Positions 1 to 7,864 of a DNA stretch of 64,000 nucleotides are shown one piece after another. The DNA lies in the NCBI GenBank assembly GCA_027019175.1, contig JALUXB010000002.1:51423-115422 (forward strand). The letters are read 5' to 3'. The DNA comes from Sulfurovum sp. (GTDB lineage: Bacteria > Campylobacterota > Campylobacteria > Campylobacterales > Sulfurovaceae). The notes below the pieces were generated by a model that saw nothing but the letters and a program-made list of their open reading frames with translations, was not told the DNA's origin and ran no database searches. Position 1 is the stretch's first letter, and each line of letters begins with the position of its first letter. Position numbers and translations under genes: made by a program.

Positions 1-1
1 G

Positions 2-754
2 ATCAGCTGGTGGGACTATGGTTACCCAATCTGGTACTATTCAGATACCTCCACATTGATTGATGGCGGAAAACATGACAATGATAATTTTATTGTCTCA
101 AAAATCATGCAGACCGACTCACCTCAACTGGCGGCAAATCTGGCAAGAGTCGCCATTGAAACTTATGTAGATTCCAACTATTCCGTAGTAGCCAATACAC
201 TTTTCAAAAATGGACAAAAAGACCAGGCTGACCCCAATCTATTGTTAATGCAGTTGGAAGACGGAACGTATCCAATGCCTAAAAAAACAAGAGATATCTA
301 TCTATACATGCCTTACCGGATGCTCAATATCTTTCCGACGGTAACTGTTTTTGGGAACCTTGACCTGACAACAGGTAAACCGGAACGAAAAGTACTCTTC
401 TATCCGACACATGCTGTGAAAAATAATCATGGTATATTACAGTTTTCCAATGGTATTGTGTTTGATGTAAAAAAGGGGGCACTCTTTTTTGGGAGCCAGA
501 AGGTTCCGGTACGTTATTTTATGCTCACTCAGCTGACAAAAGAGGGGAAAACAAAGATAGAGGCACAGCCCTATCACGCCAATGGCGGATATGTTGTAGT
601 ATATATGAAAGACTATGGACGTTTTATTATTATGGATGTAAAAACATTCAACTCGATGTATGTACAAATGTTTATTTTGGGTAAATATGACAAAAATCTG
701 TTTGAGCTGGTGGTCTCTTCGCCATATAGCAAGATATACCGATTGAAAAAGTAG
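2..754 (+). CDS. pglB: Oligosaccharyltransferase PglB, C-terminal part (5' end outside window)
   Basis: This is the last 250 residues of a membrane oligosaccharyltransferase that moves a lipid-linked glycan onto Asn in the periplasm. The reading frame is open from base 2 and starts with the family signature WWDYG (visible residues 3-7), followed by a DGGKH stretch. Further on, RDIYLYMPYRMLNIF carries the M-x-x-I motif that reads the sequon +2 Ser/Thr, and the end (FNSMYVQMF, YDKNLFELV) matches Campylobacter PglB closely. The stop codon abuts the pglC start with no gap, so the genes are probably co-transcribed and coupled. The transmembrane half lies upstream of the window. Confidence 0.95.
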   Translation: MSWWDYGYPIWYYSDTSTLIDGGKHDNDNFIVSKIMQTDSPQLAANLARVAIETYVDSNYSVVANTLFKNGQKDQADPNLLLMQLEDGTYPMPKKTRDIYLYMPYRMLNIFPTVTVFGNLDLTTGKPERKVLFYPTHAVKNNHGILQFSNGIVFDVKKGALFFGSQKVPVRYFMLTQLTKEGKTKIEAQPYHANGGYVVVYMKDYGRFIIMDVKTFNSMYVQMFILGKYDKNLFELVVSSPYSKIYRLKK

Positions 755-1354
755 ATGCTGACACGCAAGGAACGTATAGAAAAACGTCTGTTTGACATAG
801 CCTTTTCGGTTGCGGGGATTGTTGTAACCCTTCCTGTCATGGTTATGGCATGGATAGTGGCCAGTGTGGATACCCGAAGCAACGGGCTTTTTGTGCAAAA
901 GCGTATCGGGCAGCATGGCAAACCGTTTTATGTCTGGAAGATCAAGACAATGAAACCGGTTTCCGGAGCGGACAGTACCGTGACAACAAGTCAAGACTGC
1001 CGTATTACCAAAAGCGGTGCATTTTTCCGGAAAACAAAGATCGATGAACTGCCGCAGCTTTTTAATGTCCTGTTTGGGCAGATGAGTTTTGTCGGCCCAA
1101 GACCGGATGTACCCGGGTTTGCAGATTTACTGGAGGGAGAAGACCGGATCATACTCTCGCTTCGCCCGGGTATTACAGGACCTGCAACACTAAAATATAA
1201 ACATGAGGAGATCCTCCTTTCCAAAGTCCAAGACCCTGAACGCTATAATAGGGAAGTGATCTGGCCGGACAAAGTGAAGATCAATAAGGCATATATCCGA
1301 AACTGGTCACTGTCCAAAGATGTCGGGTATTTGATAAAAACGGTTTTGGGGTAA
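755..1354 (+). CDS. pglC: Bacillosamine-phosphate transferase PglC
   Basis: Monotopic phosphoglycosyl transferase that starts the glycan by transferring phospho-diNAc-bacillosamine (or a related sugar) to undecaprenyl phosphate at the inner membrane. The 199-residue length equals that of Campylobacter PglC. A hydrophobic re-entrant helix lies at about residues 13-35, then the conserved VWKIKTMKP, the catalytic Asp-Glu in KIDELPQL, and FVGPRP and LRPGITG. It is not fused to an acetyltransferase, unlike Neisseria PglB. The ATG directly follows the pglB stop. The sugar specificity is inferred from the neighbouring pglE and pglF genes. Confidence 0.93.
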   Translation: MLTRKERIEKRLFDIAFSVAGIVVTLPVMVMAWIVASVDTRSNGLFVQKRIGQHGKPFYVWKIKTMKPVSGADSTVTTSQDCRITKSGAFFRKTKIDELPQLFNVLFGQMSFVGPRPDVPGFADLLEGEDRIILSLRPGITGPATLKYKHEEILLSKVQDPERYNREVIWPDKVKINKAYIRNWSLSKDVGYLIKTVLG

Positions 1355-1356
1355 CA

Positions 1357-2457
1357 ATGGACAGCATTTTTCTTTCACCTCCGCATATGAGCGGCAAGGA
1401 ACAGCAGTATATCGCTGAAGTGTTTGAGAGCAACTACATCGCGCCGCTTGGAGCGTTTGTAGACCGTTTCGAACAAATGGTATGTAACCATACCGGTGTA
1501 CCGTATGCGCTTGCGACCAATACAGCAACAGCAGCACTGCATCTGGCGCTGCGTGTACTTGGTATAGGAGAGGGAGACACGGTGCTTGCTTCAAGCTTTA
1601 CCTTCATCGGTTCTGTAAATGCAATTTTGTACCAAAAGGCGAATCCGGTTTTTATTGACAGTGACGAGAGTTGGAATGTCTCACCGGAACTGTTGAGAGA
1701 GGCAATTGCACGTTCATCCAAAAAGCCTAAAGCCTTGATCGTGACGCACCTGTATGGACAGATGGCGAAGATGGATGAGATTATAGAGATTTGCCATGAG
1801 GCAGATATTTATGTAATTGAAGATGCTGCCGAATCACTGGGAGCAACACTGTATGGAAAGCAGAGCGCTACCTTTGGTGATATGGGGGTTTTTTCATTCA
1901 ACGGAAACAAGATACTCACGACATCGGGCGGGGGCATGCTGGTAAGCGGGAATGAAGAGTGGATCGAAAAAGCCAAATTTTTGGCGACACAGGCAAAGGA
2001 TGATGCTCCCTGGTATGAGCATACCACTTACGGCTACAACTACCGTATGTCAAACGTACTTGCAGCGATTGGTGTGGCGCAGATGGAGGTACTTGCAGAA
2101 CGGGTTGCCAGACGCAGGACAATTTTTCAACATTATCAGAGTGCACTTGGTACTTACGGAGAGGTTGTGTTCATGCCCGAAATAGAGAACGGCAGAGGGA
2201 ATCGCTGGCTGACAACATTGACACTTGCAAAAACCGATCCGATGAAAGTGATGGATGCATTGTCGGTACATAATATTGAAAGCCGTCCGCTATGGAAGCC
2301 GATGCATCTTCAGCCGCTTTTTGCCGATGCTGATGCTGTTGTTGACGGCACCTCTCAGAGGCTGTTTGAAACAGGGCTCTGCCTGCCAAGCGGTTCGAAT
2401 ATGTCTGATGAGGATGTTGACAGGGTGGTTGATATTGTCAAAAAGGTATTGGGATGA
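1357..2457 (+). CDS. pglE: UDP-4-amino-sugar aminotransferase PglE
   Basis: PLP-dependent aminotransferase of the DegT/DnrJ/EryC1 family, which aminates the UDP-4-keto-6-deoxy sugar made by PglF. The PLP lysine is K185 in FNGNKILTTSGGG, and EDAAESLGA (about 155-163) provides the cofactor-binding Asp. The 366-residue length is normal for the family. It starts 2 bases after pglC and overlaps pglF by 4 bases, which fits one translationally coupled operon. The role in bacillosamine synthesis is inferred from the neighbours; LegC-type enzymes are close relatives. Confidence 0.9.
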   Translation: MDSIFLSPPHMSGKEQQYIAEVFESNYIAPLGAFVDRFEQMVCNHTGVPYALATNTATAALHLALRVLGIGEGDTVLASSFTFIGSVNAILYQKANPVFIDSDESWNVSPELLREAIARSSKKPKALIVTHLYGQMAKMDEIIEICHEADIYVIEDAAESLGATLYGKQSATFGDMGVFSFNGNKILTTSGGGMLVSGNEEWIEKAKFLATQAKDDAPWYEHTTYGYNYRMSNVLAAIGVAQMEVLAERVARRRTIFQHYQSALGTYGEVVFMPEIENGRGNRWLTTLTLAKTDPMKVMDALSVHNIESRPLWKPMHLQPLFADADAVVDGTSQRLFETGLCLPSGSNMSDEDVDRVVDIVKKVLG

Positions 2458-4226
2458 TGAGGCTGTTTCGCCCTACTGCGTTCAAAAGGATACTCTTTTT
2501 TGTGACGATGGATCTGCTGTTGTCGCTTTTCTCCTTTTACAGTGCCTATCTGCTTCGCTTCAATTTTCACATCGAACAGAAATTTCTGGCACATTTTTGG
2601 CTTGCGTACGGCATCCTTGTGCTGTTTAAAATTGCGGCGATGTTTGCGTTTAAAAGCTATTTTATTATCTGGCGTTTTTTCAGTTTTGGGGATGCTGCCA
2701 ATATTGTCAAGGCACATATCGTTGCCTATGCTGCTTTCATTCTGGTCTATATGGCATTTTCTACCTACTTTCAGCCGTTTCCCCGGTCGGTGATCGTGAT
2801 TGATTTTTTTCTTTCTCTCATACTGATAGGAAGTATCCGTGTCAGCAAGCGGTTTTGGAACGAGAATTTTCAGCCCCACGCACTCAAACCGACACTGCTG
2901 CTTGGGGCAAACAGCAAGACCGCAACAGTAATCCAGAGTGCGCTGAAGCATGAAATAGATTATTACCCCGTTGCGATCATGGCATTGGAGGAGGACTACA
3001 ATACCAAAGATGCCTATATCAACAATGTCAAAGTGTATGATCCTGAGATGCTTGAAGAGGTTGTGCGGCGCAAGCAGATCGTTTCGGCGATTCTTGCAAA
3101 ACAGCTGCCCCAAAAAGCACTTCGCAGACTGGTTGAACGTCTCAATGAAGCAGGTGTCCGGGAGATCAAACAGGTTAAACTGCTTGGTGGAGAACACGAA
3201 AAACTTGAAGATCTTTCCATTGAAGATCTGCTTGCCAGACACCCCCAGGATCTTGACAGTGCACTCATTGCATCATCTATCAAAGGCCGTTCTGTATTGA
3301 TTACGGGTGCAGGAGGGAGTATTGGTTCGGAGATCGCACGCCAGTGCTATCGGTTTGGAGCATCAAGACTGGTACTGGTCGATCACAGCGAGTATCATCT
3401 CTACCGCATTGGAGAGGAGATTCCGGATGCAGACTTGCGACTGCTGGATGTGTCAGATCGTCCTGCCGTCAGGAAACTTTTTGCAGAAATCAAACCACAG
3501 ATTGTGATTCATGCAGCAGCATACAAACATGTCCCGCTGTGTGAGCATAACCCCAATGCTGCTGTTCACAATAATGTAGCCGGAACGATGCATGTCATAG
3601 ACAGTGCTATCGAAGTAGAGAGTGAAAAGCTTGTTATTATATCGACAGACAAGGCGGTTCGTCCTACCAACATCATGGGAGCCACAAAGCGGGTGACTGA
3701 ACTCTATGCCCAGAACGTACCCAGCCGAAAGACGGAAATTGTTGCCGTGCGTTTTGGCAATGTCCTTGGCTCCAGCGGCTCTGTTATCCCAAAATTCAAA
3801 CATCAGATAGAACACGGCGGTCCGGTTACGGTGACCCATCCGGAGATTACACGTTATTTTATGCTTATTCCGGAGGCTTGTCAGCTCGTACTTCAGGCAG
3901 CGGCTATCGCCAAAGGTGGGGAGTTGTTCATCCTGGATATGGGAGAGCCCGTCAATATCACCGAATTGGCAAAGCAAATGATCCGGCTGTATGGAAAAGA
4001 AGGGGAGGTGGAGATTGTCTATACGGGGCTTCGTCCGGGAGAGAAGCTCTACGAAGAACTGTTGATCGATGAAAGTGAACAGAAGACACAGTATCGGTCG
4101 ATTATGATTGCAAGACCGACACAATACAATATCGAAACACTCCGTAAAGATATTGAAGTGTTATTCAACACAGATGATATATATGCGGCATTGCAAAAAA
4201 TTGTACCGGAATTTTCATATAGCTAA
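2454..4226 (+). CDS. pglF: UDP-GlcNAc 4,6-dehydratase PglF
   Basis: Membrane-anchored nucleoside-diphosphate-sugar dehydratase, 590 residues like Campylobacter PglF. About four hydrophobic segments occupy residues 1-130. A CoA-binding-like Rossmann region follows, then the catalytic SDR domain with TGAGGSIGSE and the motif STDKAVRPTNIMGATK, in which Met replaces the usual SDR Tyr, as is typical of this subfamily. It converts UDP-GlcNAc to the 4-keto-6-deoxy sugar used by PglE. The start codon overlaps the end of pglE (ATGATG). It is the last gene of the visible pgl operon; no pglD follows. Confidence 0.93.
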   Translation: MMRLFRPTAFKRILFFVTMDLLLSLFSFYSAYLLRFNFHIEQKFLAHFWLAYGILVLFKIAAMFAFKSYFIIWRFFSFGDAANIVKAHIVAYAAFILVYMAFSTYFQPFPRSVIVIDFFLSLILIGSIRVSKRFWNENFQPHALKPTLLLGANSKTATVIQSALKHEIDYYPVAIMALEEDYNTKDAYINNVKVYDPEMLEEVVRRKQIVSAILAKQLPQKALRRLVERLNEAGVREIKQVKLLGGEHEKLEDLSIEDLLARHPQDLDSALIASSIKGRSVLITGAGGSIGSEIARQCYRFGASRLVLVDHSEYHLYRIGEEIPDADLRLLDVSDRPAVRKLFAEIKPQIVIHAAAYKHVPLCEHNPNAAVHNNVAGTMHVIDSAIEVESEKLVIISTDKAVRPTNIMGATKRVTELYAQNVPSRKTEIVAVRFGNVLGSSGSVIPKFKHQIEHGGPVTVTHPEITRYFMLIPEACQLVLQAAAIAKGGELFILDMGEPVNITELAKQMIRLYGKEGEVEIVYTGLRPGEKLYEELLIDESEQKTQYRSIMIARPTQYNIETLRKDIEVLFNTDDIYAALQKIVPEFSYS

Positions 4227-4258
4227 AATTTACAGATATTTGTGTTGTATTCTTCCGA

Positions 4259-4264
4259 TATAAT
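4259..4264 (+). promoter_or_regulatory. Putative -10 box for the HhH protein gene
   Basis: A perfect TATAAT lies 31 bases upstream of the start at 4296, in AT-rich DNA after pglF. The start also has a good ribosome site (AAGGAG). No convincing -35 is visible, as is common in Campylobacterota. Confidence 0.55.
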
Positions 4265-4295
4265 GTAAAGTATATATTATTATAAGGAGAAAAAG

Positions 4296-4778
4296 ATGTT
4301 CAAAACAGTGGTATTGGCAATGGTATTTATGGCAAGTGCGGCGTTTGGTATGAGTTTGAGCAAACTCAACACGGCGAGCAAAGATGAGTTGATGCAGATT
4401 AAGGGTATTGGCGCGAAGAAAGCGGATGCTATTATTAAAGAGCGCCGTAAAGGTAAGTTCAAATCCTATGATGATCTTCAGCGTGTAACCGGGATCGGTG
4501 AGCAGATCGCTTCCAATGTCAAAAATGATGTAAAGGCCGGTGAAACACCGAAAAAAGTGAAAAAAACTGCTTCCAAAAAGGGTCACAAGAAGTCCACCAC
4601 AAAAAAAAGTGTGAAAGAGAAAGAATCTGCGAGCAAGAAGAAAGCGGAGAAGAAAAGCAAAAAGGTAAACGATAAAAAAGAGAAAGCAAAAAAAGCGGAA
4701 AAAGAGCTAAAGAAAAAGAAGGCAAAAAAGAAAAAAACAAAATCCAAAAAGTCTAAAAAGAACAAAAAAGCGGCATAA
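4296..4778 (+). CDS. Secreted helix-hairpin-helix (ComEA-like) protein with lysine-rich tail
   Basis: A signal peptide (about residues 1-18, ending near AAFG) is followed by a ComEA-type double HhH domain at about 19-75 (LNTASKDELMQIKGIG, and DLQRVTGIGEQIA). This fold binds DNA without sequence preference and in competent bacteria holds incoming DNA in the periplasm. The last 80 or so residues are almost entirely Lys with some Ala, Ser and Glu, an extension not found in ordinary ComEA. It is flanked by its own promoter and by gltX. A periplasmic DNA-binding role is likely; involvement in uptake is inference. Confidence 0.8.
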   Translation: MFKTVVLAMVFMASAAFGMSLSKLNTASKDELMQIKGIGAKKADAIIKERRKGKFKSYDDLQRVTGIGEQIASNVKNDVKAGETPKKVKKTASKKGHKKSTTKKSVKEKESASKKKAEKKSKKVNDKKEKAKKAEKELKKKKAKKKKTKSKKSKKNKKAA

Positions 4779-4827
4779 CTCTGCCGCATCTCTCCTCTCC
4801 TCCAAGTTTTCTATTTCCCTATTTAGG

Positions 4828-4833
4828 TATAAT
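4828..4833 (+). promoter_or_regulatory. Putative -10 box for gltX
   Basis: TATAAT in GGTATAATTTTGC, 23 bases before the gltX ATG. The transcript would have a very short leader. Confidence 0.55.
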
Positions 4834-4856
4834 TTTGCAAAAAATAAGGTTTAGCA

Positions 4857-6248
4857 ATGTCGACAGTAACACGTTTTGCACCCTCACCGACAGGGTACCT
4901 GCATATTGGCGGGCTGAGAACCGCACTTTTTTCATGGCTTTGGGCCAGACATAACGACGGGAAATTTCTGCTGCGTATCGAAGATACTGACCGTGCGCGA
5001 AATTCCGAAGAGGCACTCGAAGCGATCATCAAGGCATTTGACTGGGTAGGCATGAACTATGATGGTGATGTGGTTTACCAGTCTAAGCGTTTTGACCTTT
5101 ATAAGCAGTACATTGACCAACTGCTTGAAGAAGGAAAGGCTTATAAATGCTATATGAGCAAAGAAGAGCTTGATGCACTTCGTGAAGCACAAATGGCAAG
5201 AGGTGAACGCCCCCGCTATGACGGACGTTACCGTGATTTTGACGGAACCCCTCCTGAAGGTATCGATCCGGTCATTCGCATCAAAGCACCCAAAGAGGGG
5301 ATGATCACGTTTGTTGACGGTGTCAAGGGAGAGATCAACATCGCGGCCGATGAGGTAGATGATTTTATCATTGCCAGAAGTGACGGCACGCCTACCTACA
5401 ACTTTGTTGTAGCTATCGATGATGCACTGATGGGGCTGACCGATGTTATTCGGGGCGATGATCACCTTTACAATACCCCAAAACAGATCGTAGTTTATAA
5501 TGCACTTGGATTTAAGTTGCCAAAATTTTATCATGTTGCCATGATCAACAATGAACAGGGAAAGAAGCTCAGTAAGCGTGATGGTGCAACAGACGTCATG
5601 GAATACAAAGCGATGGGATACCTTCCTGAAGCACTGCTCAATTTTCTTGTGCGTCTGGGGTGGAGTCACGGGGATCAGGAAATTTTTTCTCTTGAGGAGA
5701 TGATTGCGTTGTTTGATCCCAAAGATATCAACAAATCCGCTTCAAGCTACAGCCCCGACAAGCTGCTCTGGCTCAATGCCCACTACATCAAAAATACACC
5801 CAATGCAAAACTGGCTGAAATGCTCAAAGAGTTTGGTGTGGATATTGCAGAGCATGACCGTCTCGAGATGCTTCTCGATGCGACCAAAGAGCGTGGTAAA
5901 ACACTGGTAGAGCTTGCCCAGCAGATCAACCTTATCTTGAATGCTCCGAGCGAGTATGATGCCAAGGCAGTCAAAAAAGCTTTCAAGGGAGATGCGAAAG
6001 AGATCCTTGTGGATTTTATCGCGATGCTGCAAACATGGGAAAAACCGCTGCATCTTCCAAGTGACTACCATGCCGTACTTGAAGCGCTTGTAGCAGAGAA
6101 AGAGATAGGCTTCGGAAAAATAGGTATGCCGCTGCGTGTGGCACTTGTCGGGGCACTGACGGGTCCGGGAGTCGATGAGATGATGGCGATCATCGGTGTC
6201 GATGAGACGATAGAACGGATCGAAAAAGCAGTTGCCTCAATCGCGTAG
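4857..6248 (+). CDS. gltX: Glutamyl-tRNA synthetase
   Basis: Class I aminoacyl-tRNA synthetase charging tRNA-Glu. The HIGH-type motif is HIGG at residues 16-19 in APSPTGYLHIGG, and the KMSKS-type motif is KLSKR at 237-241. Length 463 is typical. Campylobacterota normally carry two GltX paralogs, one of which mischarges tRNA-Gln for GatCAB; which one this is cannot be settled from the window. Its stop codon lies inside a palindromic repeat shared with the convergent mqnA gene. Confidence 0.95.
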   Translation: MSTVTRFAPSPTGYLHIGGLRTALFSWLWARHNDGKFLLRIEDTDRARNSEEALEAIIKAFDWVGMNYDGDVVYQSKRFDLYKQYIDQLLEEGKAYKCYMSKEELDALREAQMARGERPRYDGRYRDFDGTPPEGIDPVIRIKAPKEGMITFVDGVKGEINIAADEVDDFIIARSDGTPTYNFVVAIDDALMGLTDVIRGDDHLYNTPKQIVVYNALGFKLPKFYHVAMINNEQGKKLSKRDGATDVMEYKAMGYLPEALLNFLVRLGWSHGDQEIFSLEEMIALFDPKDINKSASSYSPDKLLWLNAHYIKNTPNAKLAEMLKEFGVDIAEHDRLEMLLDATKERGKTLVELAQQINLILNAPSEYDAKAVKKAFKGDAKEILVDFIAMLQTWEKPLHLPSDYHAVLEALVAEKEIGFGKIGMPLRVALVGALTGPGVDEMMAIIGVDETIERIEKAVASIA

Positions 6249-6266
6249 GGTGCGTAATCACGCACC
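6245..6266. repeat. Palindromic REP-like repeat, single copy (type A)
   Basis: A 22-base copy beginning GTAGGGTGCG and ending CACGCACC. Its GTGCGT and ACGCAC halves form a hairpin. It holds the gltX TAG stop (6246-6248) and the TGA stop of mqnA on the other strand (6258-6260), so it could act as a bidirectional terminator between the convergent genes. Confidence 0.8.
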
Positions 6267-6908
6267 TTCCATTTTCAAAAATTTCTTCAACCCTCTCTTC
6301 GCTTTCCAATCCATTTCATAATGTATATGTTCCAGGTACCAGCTAAGCTGTTTTGGTGTGATACCTCTCTTTTGACTCTCTTTTTTCAACATATATTGCG
6401 GAATCCGGGTACGGGTGTGTGCAAACTGTTTTGCCATCTTTTTAATGGTTGTACCGTGCTGATTGTAGCACAGACGGGCGAAGACAAAAGGCAGACCGGT
6501 ACGCTTATACCAGGCCTCGGCCATGTCAATACCCGGATTGCCTTCAAGATAGTACTGCAATGCGGCATCTCCGATGAGTACCTTCCCGCGTAAACCCAAA
6601 ACGTTTGCCAATTGGTTGGAAGTAGCCGATGCCGGGTCGTTTTGGGTCTGACCCGGAATGAGCAGGACACTGTAAACGTTTCGTTTTGCAATGATCCCAA
6701 GGTCGGTACAGTGTGTTTTGCGTGATGCAACCGAAGAAATAAATGCTGCATGTACCGTTCTATGTTTGAGGGCTTTGTTAATTTGGGAGGGTACTGCACG
6801 TTTGTACCTGAAGCCCATTTTTGCAGAAGAACTCCGTAAATGCTTTTTGAGGTAAACCTGAAAGGGCAGCAGGTTGAGATAGGAGATCGATCCGAACAGT
6901 ACACCCAT
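6258..6908 (-). CDS. mqnA: Chorismate dehydratase MqnA (futalosine menaquinone pathway)
   Basis: MqnA removes water from chorismate to give 3-enolpyruvylbenzoate, the first step of the futalosine route to menaquinone. The N-terminus MGVLFGSISYLNLLPF is diagnostic, as are AAFISSVAS and LIGDAALQYY. The start at 6908 is chosen over one 10 codons upstream because AGGAGGTC lies just before it. It yields 216 residues. The C-terminal codons (MEGA and stop) are formed by a palindromic repeat. It is divergent from moaD. Confidence 0.88.
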   Translation of the reverse strand: MGVLFGSISYLNLLPFQVYLKKHLRSSSAKMGFRYKRAVPSQINKALKHRTVHAAFISSVASRKTHCTDLGIIAKRNVYSVLLIPGQTQNDPASATSNQLANVLGLRGKVLIGDAALQYYLEGNPGIDMAEAWYKRTGLPFVFARLCYNQHGTTIKKMAKQFAHTRTRIPQYMLKKESQKRGITPKQLSWYLEHIHYEMDWKAKRGLKKFLKMEGA

Positions 6909-6937
6909 GATTGACCTCCTCAACTGATTTAAGCGCA

Positions 6938-6961
6938 ATTATACCAAACAAGAATTATAAT
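6938..6961. promoter_or_regulatory. Divergent -10 boxes between mqnA and moaD
   Basis: ATTATA at 6938-6943 is a minus-strand TATAAT for mqnA; TATAAT at 6956-6961 serves the plus-strand moaD genes. The two boxes lie 12 bases apart. Confidence 0.5.
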
Positions 6962-7011
6962 CAGCGCAATTTAGCGTGCAGGTTTGTATCTGTGGCAGAA
7001 GGATGACAAGT

Positions 7012-7233
7012 ATGGTAAAAGTAGAATTTTTGGGTCCCATTGGGAAAGCACCTGTAGAGATGGAAGCAGCGACACTTGCGGATGTTGCAGAAAAGCTCCA
7101 AGAGGACAGTACGGTGAAAGAGTGGCTTCCCAAATGTGCAGTGGCACTGAATGATACGATGGTAAGTGACCTGAACACGCCATTGAAAGATGGGGATAAA
7201 ATATCAATACTTCCGCCTGTGTGTGGAGGATAA
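7012..7233 (+). CDS. moaD: Molybdopterin synthase small subunit MoaD
   Basis: Ubiquitin-fold sulfur carrier of 73 residues that ends in the diagnostic Gly-Gly (PPVCGG), where the thiocarboxylate forms. MVKVEFLGPIG is the usual first strand. The start at 7012 is chosen because AGAAGG sits 9 bases upstream; an earlier in-frame ATG at 7003 lies directly on that site. MoaE follows 74 bases later and moeA after that, so this is a molybdenum-cofactor group. Confidence 0.88.
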   Translation: MVKVEFLGPIGKAPVEMEAATLADVAEKLQEDSTVKEWLPKCAVALNDTMVSDLNTPLKDGDKISILPPVCGG

Positions 7234-7307
7234 TGCTTCACTTGAAGTAGGAATTAGAAATTAGGAATTGCGCTATGCTTTTCCTTGAAAAGCTTTTTTA
7301 AGACGAG

Positions 7308-7751
7308 GTGAATATTTTGGAACTTTATGATGGTCCATTGGATGTCAAGGAGATCTTTGGCAGATGGTTGGATGAAGAAGCAGCGTCCAACTACGGGGCG
7401 TACATTCCGTTCGTAGGTACGATTCGTGCTGAGGATGGCATAGAGGCTTTGAGCTTTGATATTTACGAACCGGTGTTGAGAGTCTGGTTTGATGTATGGC
7501 AGGAGAAGGCAAAAGCACGCGGAGCAGTCGTGAAAATGGCGCACTCCATTGGAGATGTGCCCGTACACACTTCGTCATACGTCTCTGCGGTATTTTCTCC
7601 AAAGCGGCGCGTGGCGCTTGAACTGATCGAGGAGTTTGTCGAGGACTTCAAGGCAAATGCACCCATTTGGAAGTATGATGTGAAAAACGGTGAACGCATC
7701 TATGCCGAAGACCGAAGTACCCCGATGGACGGCAGCGGGCTGCTTGCATAG
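7308..7751 (+). CDS. moaE: Molybdopterin synthase large subunit MoaE
   Basis: MoaE pairs with MoaD to insert the dithiolene sulfurs into precursor Z. Recognisable parts are FVGTIRAEDG, LSFDIYEP, AHSIGDVPV and the active-site region IWKYDVKNGERIY near the C-terminus. Start is uncertain: the frame can begin at GTG 7308, but GAGGTG at 7305-7310 is well placed as a ribosome site for TTG 7317, giving 144 residues. A short AT-rich stretch of TTAGAAA-like units (7250-7268) lies upstream. Confidence 0.9.
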   Translation: MNILELYDGPLDVKEIFGRWLDEEAASNYGAYIPFVGTIRAEDGIEALSFDIYEPVLRVWFDVWQEKAKARGAVVKMAHSIGDVPVHTSSYVSAVFSPKRRVALELIEEFVEDFKANAPIWKYDVKNGERIYAEDRSTPMDGSGLLA

Positions 7752-7755
7752 GCCT

Positions 7756-7852
7756 GTAGGGTGCGTAGCCACGCACCTTTGATTAGGTATGCCTTTGGGC
7801 AAGATTTTTTTATTCAAATGTTTAATTTACGGTGCGTGACTGCGCACCCTAC
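7756..7852. repeat. Inverted pair of REP-like palindromes (type A), 97 bp
   Basis: Copy one is 7756-7777 (GTAGGGTGCG...CGCACC) and copy two 7831-7852 in opposite orientation (GGTGCGTG...CACCCTAC). Each is a hairpin and the two also pair with each other. It fills the moaE-moeA gap and adds a spurious 11-codon extension to the moeA frame. Confidence 0.85.
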
Positions 7853-7864
7853 AAAGGAATTGGT

